64,000 nt of DNA from Primorskyibacter flagellatus (lineage in GTDB: Bacteria; Pseudomonadota; Alphaproteobacteria; Rhodobacterales; Rhodobacteraceae): assembly GCF_014638275.1 (NCBI RefSeq), contig NZ_BMFJ01000003.1, forward strand, positions 62,001 through 126,000, in the 5' to 3' direction. A program made the position numbers and the translations under genes. Below are positions 42,273 through 51,817 of this stretch, piece by piece. The notes beneath the pieces are model-generated. The model ran no database searches. It was given only the letters and a program-made list of their open reading frames with translations, and was not told the DNA's origin. The first letter of the stretch is position 1. Each line of letters opens with the position of its first letter.

Positions 42273-42928
42273 ACCGACGCGGCCTGATCCTGTCCGTTCT
42301 CGCCCTCGGCGTCGCCGGTTTCGCCGGAGCCACCTGGTTTGCAAACCGCCCCGGCCCGGTGGCCGAAGCCGAGCCTGTTGCTCCGGAACTTGCGGACGCG
42401 ATGAACCGCCCCTACTCGCCCATCCTCGGGCCTGCGGATGCGCCCGTCACGATCGTTGAATTTTTCGACCCGGCTTGCGAGGCCTGTCGCGCGTTTCACC
42501 CAATCGTCAAAGACATCATGGCGGAACATGGCGACGCGGTTCGCGTCGTGATCCGCTACACGCCCTTCCACGGCGCGGCATCCGAGGAAGCCATCCGCGT
42601 GCTCGAGGCGGCACGCATGCAGGATGTTTACGTGCCGGTGCTCGAGGCCGTTCTGCGGGAACAGCCGAAATGGGCGTCGCACGGTGCCCCGGAGCCCGGC
42701 CTGATCCTTCAGATCGCCGCCACGGCCGGACTCGATGCCGAGGCCGCGCGCACGCAAATGCTGGCACCCGATGTCGTGGCGATCCTGAACCAGGATCGTG
42801 CTGACGTCGAGACCGTGGGAATTCGCCAGACGCCCACATTCTTCGTGAACGGCAAGCCGCTCGATCCATTCGGGGAGGCAGAACTGTGGCGATTGGTGGC
42901 CGCCGAAGTCGCTGCCGCGCAAAGCTGA
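42269..42928 (+). CDS. dsbA: DsbA-like thiol oxidoreductase
   Basis: The 219-residue exported protein has a signal anchor (LILSVLALGVAGFAGATWF) and a thioredoxin fold with active site DPACEACRAFHP and cis-Pro in RQTPTFFVNGKP. It resembles BdbD-type DsbA proteins paired with short DsbB. It forms disulfides in exported proteins, of which several Cys-containing ones are encoded here. Confidence 0.9.
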   Translation: MNRRGLILSVLALGVAGFAGATWFANRPGPVAEAEPVAPELADAMNRPYSPILGPADAPVTIVEFFDPACEACRAFHPIVKDIMAEHGDAVRVVIRYTPFHGAASEEAIRVLEAARMQDVYVPVLEAVLREQPKWASHGAPEPGLILQIAATAGLDAEAARTQMLAPDVVAILNQDRADVETVGIRQTPTFFVNGKPLDPFGEAELWRLVAAEVAAAQS

Positions 42929-42951
42929 ATGGAAAGGGCAGGATCAGAACG

Positions 42952-43419
42952 ATGAAAAAGTATATTTTGACCAGCACACTGGCGGCGCTTTTTGCCCTTG
43001 GAGGGCTCTCGGTGCCCGCGCTGGCCGGACCCGAGGATGTTGTCGTCGAGAACGCGTGGTCCCGCGCCTCCATCGGGATGAACCGTCCCGGGGCCGCTTA
43101 CATGACGATCCGCAACACTGGCGACGAGCCAGTGACGCTGATCGGCCTTGCAACACCGCTCGCGATGATGCCCGAAATCCACGAGACGAAGACAAATGCC
43201 GAAGGTGTGAGTTCCATGAGCCCGGCGGGGGAGATCGCGATCGCCCCGGGCGAGAGCGTCGCGCTCAAACCGGGGGGCCTGCACGCAATGCTGATGCGGC
43301 TACAAGAACCGATGAGGGAAGGGGACACCTTTCCGCTGACCCTGCTTTTCGACGACGGAGGCGAGGTGACGGTCGAGGTGCCGATCCTCGGCATCGCCGC
43401 GCGGGGGCCAGAGGACTGA
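42952..43419 (+). CDS. PCuAC periplasmic copper chaperone
   Basis: The 155-residue exported protein starts at the ATG at 42952. The PCu(A)C motif is visible: MMPEIHETKTNAEGVSSM with the second site GLHAMLM. It binds Cu(I) and works with SCO proteins in CuA assembly. Its neighbours are two SCO genes; the next start overlaps its stop (TGATG). The upstream-extended frame lacks a plausible signal. Confidence 0.92.
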   Translation: MKKYILTSTLAALFALGGLSVPALAGPEDVVVENAWSRASIGMNRPGAAYMTIRNTGDEPVTLIGLATPLAMMPEIHETKTNAEGVSSMSPAGEIAIAPGESVALKPGGLHAMLMRLQEPMREGDTFPLTLLFDDGGEVTVEVPILGIAARGPED

Positions 43420-44045
43420 TGCGGCGACGGGCGATCCTGGGGTATGGTGCGGCTGGTGTCGGGGCGGTCGCCCTGATGCTCTTCGTCGGTTGGTGGCAGG
43501 TCGATCGACCCGGTGGGCCCGAACCTGTCGGGCAGCGGCCTGTGGCCCTGACCGAGATGGATTTCCGTCTGACGGATCATGAGGGCAACGCGGTCGGGCC
43601 AGAAACCCTGATCGGTCGCCCGACGATGGCGTTCTTCGGCTTCACCTACTGTCCCGATGTCTGCCCGACCACGCTCTCGGACATTTCGGGATGGCTCGAC
43701 GATCTGGGAGACGAGGCCGACGAGATGAACGTGGTTTTCATCACGGTCGATCCCGAGCGCGACACTGTCGAAACGATGGCCGAATATGTCGGCTACTTCC
43801 ATCCGGCGATTCGCGGCTGGACGGGGCCGGAGAAGCAGATCGCGCGCGTCGCGGACGGCTTCCGCGCCACCTACGAGCGGGTGCCGACGGAGAGCGGCGA
43901 TTACACGATGAACCACACCGCGAGCGTCTTCCTGTTCGCAGCCTCCGGGCGGTTCGTCACCATGATCGACTATCACGAACCCAGAGAATTCGCGGTGCCG
44001 AAGATCGGTCGCGTGCTGGAAGAACAAATGGAGGGGGCGACATGA
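43419..44045 (+). CDS. Second SCO1/SenC protein of the operon
   Basis: The 208-residue protein starts at the ATG at 43419, overlapping the PCuAC stop by one base. A TM anchor (YGAAGVGAVALMLFVGWW) precedes the SCO domain with FTYCPDVCPTTLSD and distal His in MNHTASVFLF. It is a paralogue of the protein at 41242, and may work with PCuAC. Confidence 0.92.
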   Translation: MRRRAILGYGAAGVGAVALMLFVGWWQVDRPGGPEPVGQRPVALTEMDFRLTDHEGNAVGPETLIGRPTMAFFGFTYCPDVCPTTLSDISGWLDDLGDEADEMNVVFITVDPERDTVETMAEYVGYFHPAIRGWTGPEKQIARVADGFRATYERVPTESGDYTMNHTASVFLFAASGRFVTMIDYHEPREFAVPKIGRVLEEQMEGAT

Positions 44046-45415
44046 GGCTCAGAACTATGGCGGCTTGTGTCGCAATTGCGGGGATGGTTTCGGGAGCGGC
44101 TATCGCCCTCTCTGATTTCATGTCGAAAGAACCCGTGCCGCCGGAACTTGCCTCGGCAGGTAAATGGATGCCCCAAGGTCCTGAAGCTCCCCAAAACGTT
44201 GACATCCTCGTGACGCTGCCCGCGACGGCATGGGCAGAAGATGCACCCGACCTCGGCCCCCTGCCCCTTCTGCAGGTCGCTGTTGCCGACAGGCCGGTAC
44301 GGGCGATCGAGCCACCGCTGTCGACGTGGTCGCGCGACATTGCACCTGGCGAGACGCTCGATTTCTTGCTGTCCGAAGCTGGACTTGCGGCACCTGACAG
44401 AGCCGAAGTTGCCCTCGCGCTTGGCGCGGAATACGATCTGCGACGGCTGCGGCCGGGGCACTCGGTCACTGTTGCTTCGACCATGGACGGCAGCCCCCGC
44501 ACCGTCTCACTCGCCGTCGAGGACGGGGTTCGGATCGAGATAGTTTTCGGCGAGCAGTTGTCCACACAGGTCGTGGCTCCGGATCCGGAGATCGTAACCC
44601 TTGCCGGCGAAGCCATGATCGACAGCTCGATCTTCGCGGCACTCGACGAAGCCAGCATACCCGCCCGTTTTTCCGTGGACCTTGTGCAGATGCTGGGTGG
44701 GACCGTGGATTTCCGCCGCGAGATGGCCGGTGGCGAGAAACTAAGGCTTCTCTGGCGTGAGGCGCGTGTGGGCGAGGATAGGATCGGACAGCCCGAGCTC
44801 GCCTTCGCCGCATTGGAGATCGGCGGTTCGCTTTACGAGATCGTATGGCCGGACGACGGCAGCGGTCAGGCGACGATCTACGTCGATGGCGAGGTGCTGC
44901 GCGTCTTCGCACAGCCGGTCGAGGGTGCGCGCCTCAGCTCGGTGTTCGGACGCCGCACGCATCCGGTCTTTGGCAACGTCCGGATGCACACCGGCGTCGA
45001 TTTCGCAGCGGCACGTGGGACACAAGTTCAATCGACGGCACCGGGGCGGGTTAGCTTCATCGGCTGGCGCGGTGGCTATGGTCGCGTGGTCGAAATCTCG
45101 CACGGCTCCGACACCATGACGCGCTACGCGCATCTGAGCGCCGTGCCGGAAGACCTGGCACAAGGCCAACGCGTTGCGGCGGGAGATGTGATCGGCCGCG
45201 TCGGCGCGACCGGCACGGCGACAGGTCCGAACCTGCACTACGAAGTCCTCGTGGATGGGCGCCCGACTGACCCGCTCTCTGACGACCGGCTCGCCGAAGC
45301 AGCCGAGAGCGAAGCGGATGATACGGCCGCGCTCTCGCGTCTGGCCGAGGCGCGCGCGCTTCTGAATCAAAACCTCGGCAGCGAGATTGCCGAAACGACA
45401 ACCGAAAGGCTCTGA
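44042..45415 (+). CDS. M23-family peptidoglycan endopeptidase
   Basis: The 457-residue protein has an N-terminal signal anchor (MAACVAIAGMVSGAAIALS), a middle Csd3/OapA-like region with LysM-like features (DYDLRRLRPGHSVTV-type), and a C-terminal LytM domain with FGRRTHPVFGNVRMHTGVD and LHYEVLVDG, the Zn ligands of M23 peptidases. It cleaves peptide cross-links in the cell wall. ATGA couples it to SCO. In this metal operon it suggests wall remodelling under metal stress. Confidence 0.88.
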   Translation: MRLRTMAACVAIAGMVSGAAIALSDFMSKEPVPPELASAGKWMPQGPEAPQNVDILVTLPATAWAEDAPDLGPLPLLQVAVADRPVRAIEPPLSTWSRDIAPGETLDFLLSEAGLAAPDRAEVALALGAEYDLRRLRPGHSVTVASTMDGSPRTVSLAVEDGVRIEIVFGEQLSTQVVAPDPEIVTLAGEAMIDSSIFAALDEASIPARFSVDLVQMLGGTVDFRREMAGGEKLRLLWREARVGEDRIGQPELAFAALEIGGSLYEIVWPDDGSGQATIYVDGEVLRVFAQPVEGARLSSVFGRRTHPVFGNVRMHTGVDFAAARGTQVQSTAPGRVSFIGWRGGYGRVVEISHGSDTMTRYAHLSAVPEDLAQGQRVAAGDVIGRVGATGTATGPNLHYEVLVDGRPTDPLSDDRLAEAAESEADDTAALSRLAEARALLNQNLGSEIAETTTERL

Positions 45416-45418
45416 CCC

Positions 45419-45874
45419 ATGAAACGCATGACCCAAGCTCTTGCCATCACGCTCGCCCTGTTCCCGGCGGCACAGGCCCTCGCAGAGGCAACGGCGATCG
45501 ACGTGCGCAAGACGAACGGATGCGGCTGCTGCCTCTCGTGGATGAACCATCTCGAAGAGAACGGTTTTGCGCCGACCGGCCAGGACATGAACGGCGGGCT
45601 GCTGGTACGTTTCAAGCTCGACAACGGCGTGCCGCAGCGCATGGTCTCCTGCCACACCGCGCTCATTGATGGCTACGTGATCGAAGGCCATGTCCCGGCC
45701 GCTGACATCCGCCGCCTTCTCGAGGAGCGCCCGGACGCCGTCGGTCTCGCCGTGCCTGGGATGCCCTATGGCTCGCCCGGTATGGGGCCTGAAGATGACC
45801 GCGAGGCCTATGATGTCTTCCTCATCCGCGAGGACGGGTCGACGGAAGTCTTTTCGAGCTACGCCGAAGGATAA
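45419..45874 (+). CDS. DUF411 periplasmic metal-binding protein
   Basis: The 151-residue exported protein has signal peptide LAITLALFPAAQALAEA and a DUF411 domain with GCGCCLSWMNHLEENGF, SCHTALIDGYVIEGHVP and AVPGMPYGSPGMG. It is the second of three DUF411 proteins in the window. It lies 3 nt behind the M23 gene and 12 nt before ZIP. Confidence 0.88.
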   Translation: MKRMTQALAITLALFPAAQALAEATAIDVRKTNGCGCCLSWMNHLEENGFAPTGQDMNGGLLVRFKLDNGVPQRMVSCHTALIDGYVIEGHVPAADIRRLLEERPDAVGLAVPGMPYGSPGMGPEDDREAYDVFLIREDGSTEVFSSYAEG

Positions 45875-45886
45875 TCTGGCCCGCCC

Positions 45887-46669
45887 ATGGAAAATCTGTC
45901 CCCGATCATGCTCGGCTTTCTCGGAAGCCTCGCCGCCGGATCGCTTACGGCGGTCGGAGCAGCTCCCGTGCTGTTCGGGCGCATCCCGTCGCGGGCCACA
46001 CGCGATCTGTCGCTCGGCTTCGCTGCCGGTGTCATGCTGTCAGCCTCGTTCTTTTCGCTGATCATCCCGGCATTAGATGCCGCAGAGCCGATGTTCGAGA
46101 ACGGCGCGATGCCTGCGGCCATCGTATGCGTTTCGATCCTTCTGGGCATGGGGGCTGTCGCCCTGATGAACGAAAAGCTGCCGCACGAGCATTTCAAGAC
46201 GGGACGCGAAGGGCCCGAAGCGGCGTCATTGCGGCGGGTCTGGCTGTTCATCATCGCGATCACGATCCACAACTTTCCCGAGGGTCTCGCGGTCGGGGTT
46301 GGGTTCGGTTCCGGTGGCATGGAAGGTGGCCTCCCACTCGCCATCGGCATCGGCTTGCAGAACGCGCCCGAAGGATTGGCCGTCGCGGTGTCGCTACTGG
46401 GCGAGGGATATCCGAAGCTGCGCGCCTGGGGCATTGCGGCGCTGACTGGCATGGTCGAGCCGATTGGCGGTCTGCTCGGGGCCGGCATCATCACACTGTC
46501 GGAACCGCTGCTTCCATGGGGTCTGGCCTTTGCCGCGGGCGCAATGCTCTACGTCATTAGCCACGAAATCATCCCCGAAACCCATCGCAGCGGCCATCAG
46601 AACAGGGCGACGCTCGGTCTCGCAGTCGGGCTCGTTCTGATGCTGTTCCTTGATGTCTGGTTGGGATGA
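45887..46669 (+). CDS. ZIP-family divalent-metal transporter
   Basis: The 260-residue protein has about eight TM segments and the ZIP metal-site motifs TIHNFPEGLAVG (TM4) and LQNAPEGLAVAV (TM5), plus SHEIIPETH near the end. ZIP proteins usually move Zn, Fe or Mn into the cytoplasm. An importer inside a Zn/Cd-induced operon is unexpected and may rebalance metals. Confidence 0.9.
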   Translation: MENLSPIMLGFLGSLAAGSLTAVGAAPVLFGRIPSRATRDLSLGFAAGVMLSASFFSLIIPALDAAEPMFENGAMPAAIVCVSILLGMGAVALMNEKLPHEHFKTGREGPEAASLRRVWLFIIAITIHNFPEGLAVGVGFGSGGMEGGLPLAIGIGLQNAPEGLAVAVSLLGEGYPKLRAWGIAALTGMVEPIGGLLGAGIITLSEPLLPWGLAFAAGAMLYVISHEIIPETHRSGHQNRATLGLAVGLVLMLFLDVWLG

Positions 46670-46673
46670 GGCA

Positions 46674-47156
46674 ATGTCACTAAACAAGGTATCTCCGATG
46701 ATCGGCGTCTTCGCAGCACTTGCTGCGTTCGCGATCGATCAGATCACCAAAGCCATTGTCGTTGCGAATGCCGTCACTTTAAGCGCCGGGATTCCCGTGT
46801 TTCCGGGATTCAACCTCGTCTTTTATCGTAATGACGGCGTGACTTTCGGGATGTTGGGCGGCGCGCCGTGGTGGAGCCTCATCGCTCTCGCTCTTGCCAT
46901 CTGTGTTTGGCTGGGGGTTATGCTGTTTCGCGCCGAAAATGCGGTCGAAACACTTGCCTATGGCGCGATCATTGGCGGAGCCTTGGGCAATGTTATCGAT
47001 CGTGTGCGGTATCGGGCTGTAACAGACTTTCTCGATTTCTACATTGGCACAACACATTGGCCTGCCTTCAACATGGCCGATATATTTGTTGTCAGTGGGG
47101 TGGGGCTCTTGCTCGCCGCGCCATGGATCAGCGTGCGGCGTCCGATCAAATCGTGA
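46674..47156 (+). CDS. lspA: Lipoprotein signal peptidase (LspA), plasmid copy
   Basis: The 160-residue protein has four TM segments and the LspA blocks YRNDGVTFGMLGG, GGALGNVIDRVRYRAVTDF and FNMADIFVVSG, with the two catalytic Asp. It removes signal peptides from prolipoproteins. LspA-like genes are known in metal operons, for example PbrC in the Cupriavidus lead operon (recalled). The start at 46674 is just inside an overlap-free gap after ZIP. Confidence 0.92.
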   Translation: MSLNKVSPMIGVFAALAAFAIDQITKAIVVANAVTLSAGIPVFPGFNLVFYRNDGVTFGMLGGAPWWSLIALALAICVWLGVMLFRAENAVETLAYGAIIGGALGNVIDRVRYRAVTDFLDFYIGTTHWPAFNMADIFVVSGVGLLLAAPWISVRRPIKS

Positions 47157-48730
47157 AGCCGGAAATTCTGAACCGCATAGCACTGCGCCACCGTTTGCTT
47201 TCGCGGATGACGCTTGGTTTCGTCGCCGGGGCGCTGACCGTTCTGACTTTCCCGCCTTTCTCGCTTCTCCTGCTTGTTCCCGTTGCCTATTCCGCGTTGT
47301 TTGTCGGTCTTCGCGATCTCTCCTTCGGGCGCGCTTTCCTCGTCGGCTGGGCGTTTGGTCTTGGCCAGTTCGGTTTCGGGATTTGGTGGATCGCGGAAAG
47401 TTTCTACGTCGAGGCCGAGCGGTTTGGGACGATGGCGATCCCGGCGGTCGCGGGATTGTCCGCAGGTCTCGCGATTTTCCCAGCCATTGCCGCCGCGCTT
47501 TTTGCCGAAATCGCGCGGCGCGGAGCCATGGGCAGTCTCTTGGCCTGCCTCCTGTTCGCGACCTCCTGGACCGTGGCCGAGTGGTTGCGTGGTCACGTTC
47601 TGACAGGGTTTCCCTGGAACCTGGCCGGTTACGCACTTGTAGACTACGCCGCCCTTCGCCAGACCGCCGCCTGGGTCGGAAGCTATGGGCTAAGCTTTCT
47701 CACCGTGTTCGTCGCGGTACTCCCTGGCGCGGCTGCTATGGCGTCCGGGCGGCAACGATTGACCGTTTCGCTCATGGCGCTGGCCGGCATCGCGACGATG
47801 TGGGCTGTCGGCACGCTGCGCCTCCAGTCGGATGCACAACAGCCACCCGGTGTCGACCTGCGCATCGTCCAGGGCAACATTCCACAAGAGGAGAAATGGG
47901 CGCCCGAGAACCGCGAGGCGACCTTCGCGCGCTATCTTGAGCTTTCGACCCGGCGCGGCGATTTCGACGTTCTTCTCTGGCCGGAAACCGCCTTTCCGGA
48001 TTTCCTCGATGAGGATACGGAGGCACGGGATCGCATTGCCGCTGCGCTCACAGACGGCAGGGTGCTGCTCACCGGTGTGCCGGACCGTGTACCGAGCGAG
48101 GATGGCACCCGATATTTCAACACGGTTCAGGCATTTGACGAGACCGGCGAGATCCTGACCGGATACGCGAAACACCATCTCGTGCCGTTCGGCGAATATG
48201 TGCCATTCCGTGGCTGGTTGCCCATCGAGCGGCTCACGGCGGGTCTGGGCGATTTTACGCCCGGACCGGGCCCGCGAACGCTTGCGCTTCCGGGTGTGCC
48301 CCTGGTCGCCGTGGCGATCTGCTATGAGATCATCTTCCCAAGCCATGTGGTCGACGACCTGTTCAGGCCGGACTGGATTTTCAACGCGACAAACGACGCC
48401 TGGTTCGGCACCAGCATCGGACCCGAGCAGCATCTGGCTTCCGCACGGATGCGCGCCGTAGAGGAAGGCCTTCCTGTCATCCGAGCCGCGAATACAGGCA
48501 TCTCCGTGGTCATCGACGCGAACGGAGAGATCGTCGCGCGGCTCGATACCGGCGAAACGGGAATCATCAACGCTAGTCTGCCCTCCGCGCGGCCGCCGAC
48601 ACTCTACGCGAGCTTCGGGGACTGGATGCTGTTGGCGCTCATCTTGGCTTCGTGGAGCTGGGCAATGGCGGCCAATGCGACGGCTCGCTACCGCCACATG
48701 AGAAAGACCGTCATGCAAAGATGTGGATAG
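47153..48730 (+). CDS. lnt: Apolipoprotein N-acyltransferase (Lnt), plasmid copy
   Basis: The 525-residue protein is read from a GTG at 47153 that overlaps the lspA stop (GTGA); an ATG at 47123 is also possible. An N-terminal polytopic region is followed by a nitrilase-like domain with LLWPETAFPDFL (Glu), YAKHHLVPFGEYVP (Lys) and VAICYEIIFP (Cys). It completes lipoprotein acylation after LspA. It closes the operon and converges with the L,D-transpeptidase gene, overlapping its end by 20 nt. Confidence 0.92.
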   Translation: MKPEILNRIALRHRLLSRMTLGFVAGALTVLTFPPFSLLLLVPVAYSALFVGLRDLSFGRAFLVGWAFGLGQFGFGIWWIAESFYVEAERFGTMAIPAVAGLSAGLAIFPAIAAALFAEIARRGAMGSLLACLLFATSWTVAEWLRGHVLTGFPWNLAGYALVDYAALRQTAAWVGSYGLSFLTVFVAVLPGAAAMASGRQRLTVSLMALAGIATMWAVGTLRLQSDAQQPPGVDLRIVQGNIPQEEKWAPENREATFARYLELSTRRGDFDVLLWPETAFPDFLDEDTEARDRIAAALTDGRVLLTGVPDRVPSEDGTRYFNTVQAFDETGEILTGYAKHHLVPFGEYVPFRGWLPIERLTAGLGDFTPGPGPRTLALPGVPLVAVAICYEIIFPSHVVDDLFRPDWIFNATNDAWFGTSIGPEQHLASARMRAVEEGLPVIRAANTGISVVIDANGEIVARLDTGETGIINASLPSARPPTLYASFGDWMLLALILASWSWAMAANATARYRHMRKTVMQRCG

Positions 48731-49223
48731 GTGTTCCGTCCTTCACCATTGCATAAATGTCCTCGATCTGCCGATCCGTGACTGCGATGCAGCCAGCTGT
48801 CCAGTCGCGGACGTCCGTTGGGTCGATGCCCGGGCGTGGACCACCATGGATGAAGATGTCGCCGCCGGGGGAAAGGCCCTGCGCTTCGGCAAAGGCGATG
48901 TCGGCCTCGTTCGGATAAGAGATACCAACTGAAAGATGATACGTACTTTGAGGGTTGCGCTTATCGACTATGTAGGTGCCCTCCGGGGTCCGGCCGTCTC
49001 CCTCGAATTGCTTGTGACCCTCAGGAGCGAAACCCAGCCCGACCGGATAGGTTTGCAATACGCGATCGGCTCCGTCGAGAACAAGCAAGCGCTGCCCCTT
49101 ATAAAGCCGAACACGGGTCACCTCGGGTCCGCCATAGCTGCGGAACTTGCTGGCACAGCCGGACAAAAACGCTGCCAACCCGCCTAACAGGACGGCGCGG
49201 CGGGGAAATCGGATGGTTTTCAC
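48711..49223 (-). CDS. YkuD-type L,D-transpeptidase lipoprotein
   Basis: The 170-residue protein starts at a GTG, has a Tat-like signal (PRRAVLLGGLAAFLSGC) with lipobox LSGC, and a YkuD domain with FIHGGPRPG and DWTAGCIAVTDRQ (catalytic His and Cys). It makes meso-DAP cross-links or attaches proteins to peptidoglycan. It lies 63 nt behind zntA. L,D-transpeptidases are reported to be copper-inhibited in E. coli (recalled), which fits a metal-resistance setting. Confidence 0.9.
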   Translation of the reverse strand: MKTIRFPRRAVLLGGLAAFLSGCASKFRSYGGPEVTRVRLYKGQRLLVLDGADRVLQTYPVGLGFAPEGHKQFEGDGRTPEGTYIVDKRNPQSTYHLSVGISYPNEADIAFAEAQGLSPGGDIFIHGGPRPGIDPTDVRDWTAGCIAVTDRQIEDIYAMVKDGTPIHIFA

Positions 49224-49286
49224 TGCTCGATGCCTCTTTCGTGAGGTCTGATATGGACATTACGTTACCTTGCAAATGCTGCGTGA

Positions 49287-51635
49287 TCAATGTCCGTGGG
49301 CAAGCGCGGCCTTTGTCATTTGTGGGCCAACCTGTTCACCGCCGGACGGCGGCGCCTTGGCCTCTTGGCTGTTAAGCAGGCGCAGGGCGTTGGCCACCAC
49401 CAGCAATGACACTCCTACGTCGGCTGCAATAGCGCCCCACATCGATGCCAGTCCGAACGCGGTAGCGACAACGAAAACGCCCTTGGTCGCCAAGGAAATA
49501 CCGATGTTCTGATGGATAATCGACATTGTCCGGCGCGAATGACCGATCAGCCAAGGCACCTTGCCGAGGTCGTCGGTCATCAGGGCAATATCAGCCGTCT
49601 CGATTGCCGCGTCCGAACCAACAGCACCCATCGCGATGGCGTAATGCGCACGTGCCATGGCGGGGGCGTCGTTCACCCCGTCGCCGATCATGGCCACCAT
49701 GTCATGCGTTTCGACCAGTTCTTCGATGGCTGTCACCTTGTCTTCGGGCAAAAGCTCGGCGCGGACCTCGTCGATGCCGACATCGGCTGCAACGGCGCGC
49801 GCTGTCCGCTCGTTATCGCCCGTCAGCATGACGATGGTCTTCACGCCTTGCGCGTGGAGCTGTGCCACGATGCCCTTGGCGTCGGGTCGGATACGGTCGC
49901 GCAATTCCAAGATGCCGGTCACGCCGGTGTCGTCGCCCACGGCAACAAGGGTGCTGCCAGCCCCTTCGATGCGGTCGCGCAAATCCTTCGGAATGGCGTC
50001 GCCGAAACCCTTCTCCTCGGCAAACCGGTCCGACCCTAGCCAGATCGACCGGCCGTCAGTGCGTCCTTCAAGTCCCCTACCAGGAACGGTTCGGGTATCT
50101 TCCGCGGCGGACACCTTGATGCCGTCGGCTTCTGCCCGCGCGAGAATGGCGCGCGCCAAGGGATGCGAGGAACGTGCCTCCAGCCCAGCGGCGAGGGTCA
50201 TCAGATCCTGCGCCGATGCTCTACCCAGCGGATGCACCGCCGCCACCTCGGGCTCGCCCATGGTGATCGTGCCGGTCTTGTCCATGGCCAGTGCAGTGGT
50301 CTTGCCCGGTGCCTCAACATATGCACCGCCCTTGATCAGCACTCCGGCCCGCGCTGAGGCGGTGAGTGCGGCGACGATGGAGACCGGTGTCGAGATGACC
50401 AGAGCACACGGGCAGGCGATCACCAGCAGCACGAGTGCATTGTAGAACCAATAATCCCAGGCCCCACCGAAAATGAGCGGCGGCAACAGGGCAATTGCGA
50501 TGGCGAGAGCCATGACGATAGGCGTGTAGATGCGGGCAAATTTCGCCACCCACTGCTCCACCGGCGCGCGGCGGGCATGGGCGTCACCGACCATGCGGAT
50601 GATCTTGGCCAACACGGTGTCCGAGGCGGCCTTCGTGGCGCGCACCGTCAGTGTGCCTTGGCCGTTGATCGTACCGGCATAGACTTCGTCGCCCCGTTCC
50701 TTTGGGACCAGCGCACTCTCTCCGGTGATTGGCGCCTGATCGACGGCCCCTACCCCATCGACAACCTCACCATCCAATGGGATGCGGTCTCCGCCGCGCA
50801 CGACGAAACGTGCGTTGATAGCAACCGCAGAAGCCGGAACGTCTGCTTCCGAGCCGTCATCATAAAGAACTCTTGCCGTCGGCGGCGCGAGGTCGAGCAG
50901 AGCTGAAACCGCATTCCTCGCACGCCCGACGCTCCAGCTTTCGAGGTAGAGCGAGAGCGAGAAGAAGAACGCGACCGTCGCCGCCTCGAAAAATTCGCCG
51001 AGGCCAATTGCACCCGCGACTGCGACGACCATCAGCAGGTTCATGTCTGGCGACAGCCGCCGTGCGGACGACCATGCCTTGGGTGCCACGAGCCAGACAC
51101 CGAACAGGATCGCAACCGCGAATAGCCCTGCCTCGACCAGTGGCATCGGCGCTTCGCCGTGCCCTGCGAAGAGGCCGAGTGCCCCGCCCATGCCGGTCTC
51201 GATGATGTGCCATAAAAATCCCGCGGCCCAAAAGCCGCCACTGAGCGCCGTAAACAGCCGCTGGCGTGCAAGATGGGCCGCTTGGTCGACCGACGCGTTT
51301 TCGGCATCCCAGGGCTTGGCGGTCATGCCGGTGCTTGCGACCAGTTCTGCAATTTCGCCGTCCGATAAACTCTTGGCGCTGTCGAGAATAGTCATCCGTC
51401 CATTGATCACGTCGAACGCAAGATGCTCGGCCCCACCGATCTTCGGGCCGACCACCTTGTTCAGGATTGCTACCTCCTCGGCGCAATCGAGGCCGGACAC
51501 CTGAAAATTGCGCCCGCCCGCTGGCGCGGGCGTCGTCGGAACGATGTCGCCGCACGTTCCGGCGCTCCCGCAGCAGCTGCCGCCGCTTGTCTGGGCATCT
51601 TCGGCGTGATCGTGACGATGGGTGTCGGACGGCAT
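49287..51635 (-). CDS. zntA: Zn/Cd/Pb-exporting P1B-type ATPase
   Basis: The 782-residue pump has a His/Cys-rich N-terminus (DTHRHDHAED, GGSCCGSAGTCG), a HMA-like domain with GLDCAEEVAIL and the core motifs VIACPCALVISTP, MDKTGTITMGEP, RSSHPLA and MIGDGVNDAPAMARA. The DCAEE and CPCAL features indicate Zn/Cd/Pb rather than Cu. It is divergent from a lipoprotein gene and has a ZntR/CadR-type promoter directly upstream. Confidence 0.95.
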   Translation of the reverse strand: MPSDTHRHDHAEDAQTSGGSCCGSAGTCGDIVPTTPAPAGGRNFQVSGLDCAEEVAILNKVVGPKIGGAEHLAFDVINGRMTILDSAKSLSDGEIAELVASTGMTAKPWDAENASVDQAAHLARQRLFTALSGGFWAAGFLWHIIETGMGGALGLFAGHGEAPMPLVEAGLFAVAILFGVWLVAPKAWSSARRLSPDMNLLMVVAVAGAIGLGEFFEAATVAFFFSLSLYLESWSVGRARNAVSALLDLAPPTARVLYDDGSEADVPASAVAINARFVVRGGDRIPLDGEVVDGVGAVDQAPITGESALVPKERGDEVYAGTINGQGTLTVRATKAASDTVLAKIIRMVGDAHARRAPVEQWVAKFARIYTPIVMALAIAIALLPPLIFGGAWDYWFYNALVLLVIACPCALVISTPVSIVAALTASARAGVLIKGGAYVEAPGKTTALAMDKTGTITMGEPEVAAVHPLGRASAQDLMTLAAGLEARSSHPLARAILARAEADGIKVSAAEDTRTVPGRGLEGRTDGRSIWLGSDRFAEEKGFGDAIPKDLRDRIEGAGSTLVAVGDDTGVTGILELRDRIRPDAKGIVAQLHAQGVKTIVMLTGDNERTARAVAADVGIDEVRAELLPEDKVTAIEELVETHDMVAMIGDGVNDAPAMARAHYAIAMGAVGSDAAIETADIALMTDDLGKVPWLIGHSRRTMSIIHQNIGISLATKGVFVVATAFGLASMWGAIAADVGVSLLVVANALRLLNSQEAKAPPSGGEQVGPQMTKAALAHGH

Positions 51636-51667
51636 GAATGGACCTCTGGATTCGGGTGCTTTACCAT

Positions 51668-51698
51668 GACATAGCCCCTACAGTAGCTAGAGCTTCAA
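51668..51698 (-). promoter_or_regulatory. ZntR/CadR-type promoter of zntA
   Basis: On the minus strand TTGAAG and TATGTC are separated by 19 nt, with the dyad CTCTAGCTACTGTAGGG in the spacer. It lies 33 nt before the zntA start. Confidence 0.78.
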
Positions 51699-51740
51699 GA
51701 GCAAAATACGGTGGTATTTCAGTTTGTTTTATTGCTAGAG

Positions 51741-51760
51741 GGTGCGGTGACCGGCTCTAT
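51741..51760. repeat. Short repeat also found at 60093
   Basis: GGTGCGGTGACCGGCTCTAT here and GGTGCGGT-C-GACCGGCTCTAT at 60093-60113 are the same word but for one inserted C. The two copies flank the 8.3-kb region that holds the second oxidase/DUF411/cytochrome set and the MntR genes. Confidence 0.55.
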
Positions 51761-51817
51761 CACGCCTTGAAGCATGAAAAGCCGATGCAAAGAAAAACAG
51801 ACACGAAAGGAAGCTTG

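Noticed and set aside
43056..43418. Upstream extension of the second SCO gene
   Set aside because: It runs through the PCuAC gene; the TGATG overlap and the membrane anchor place the start at 43419.
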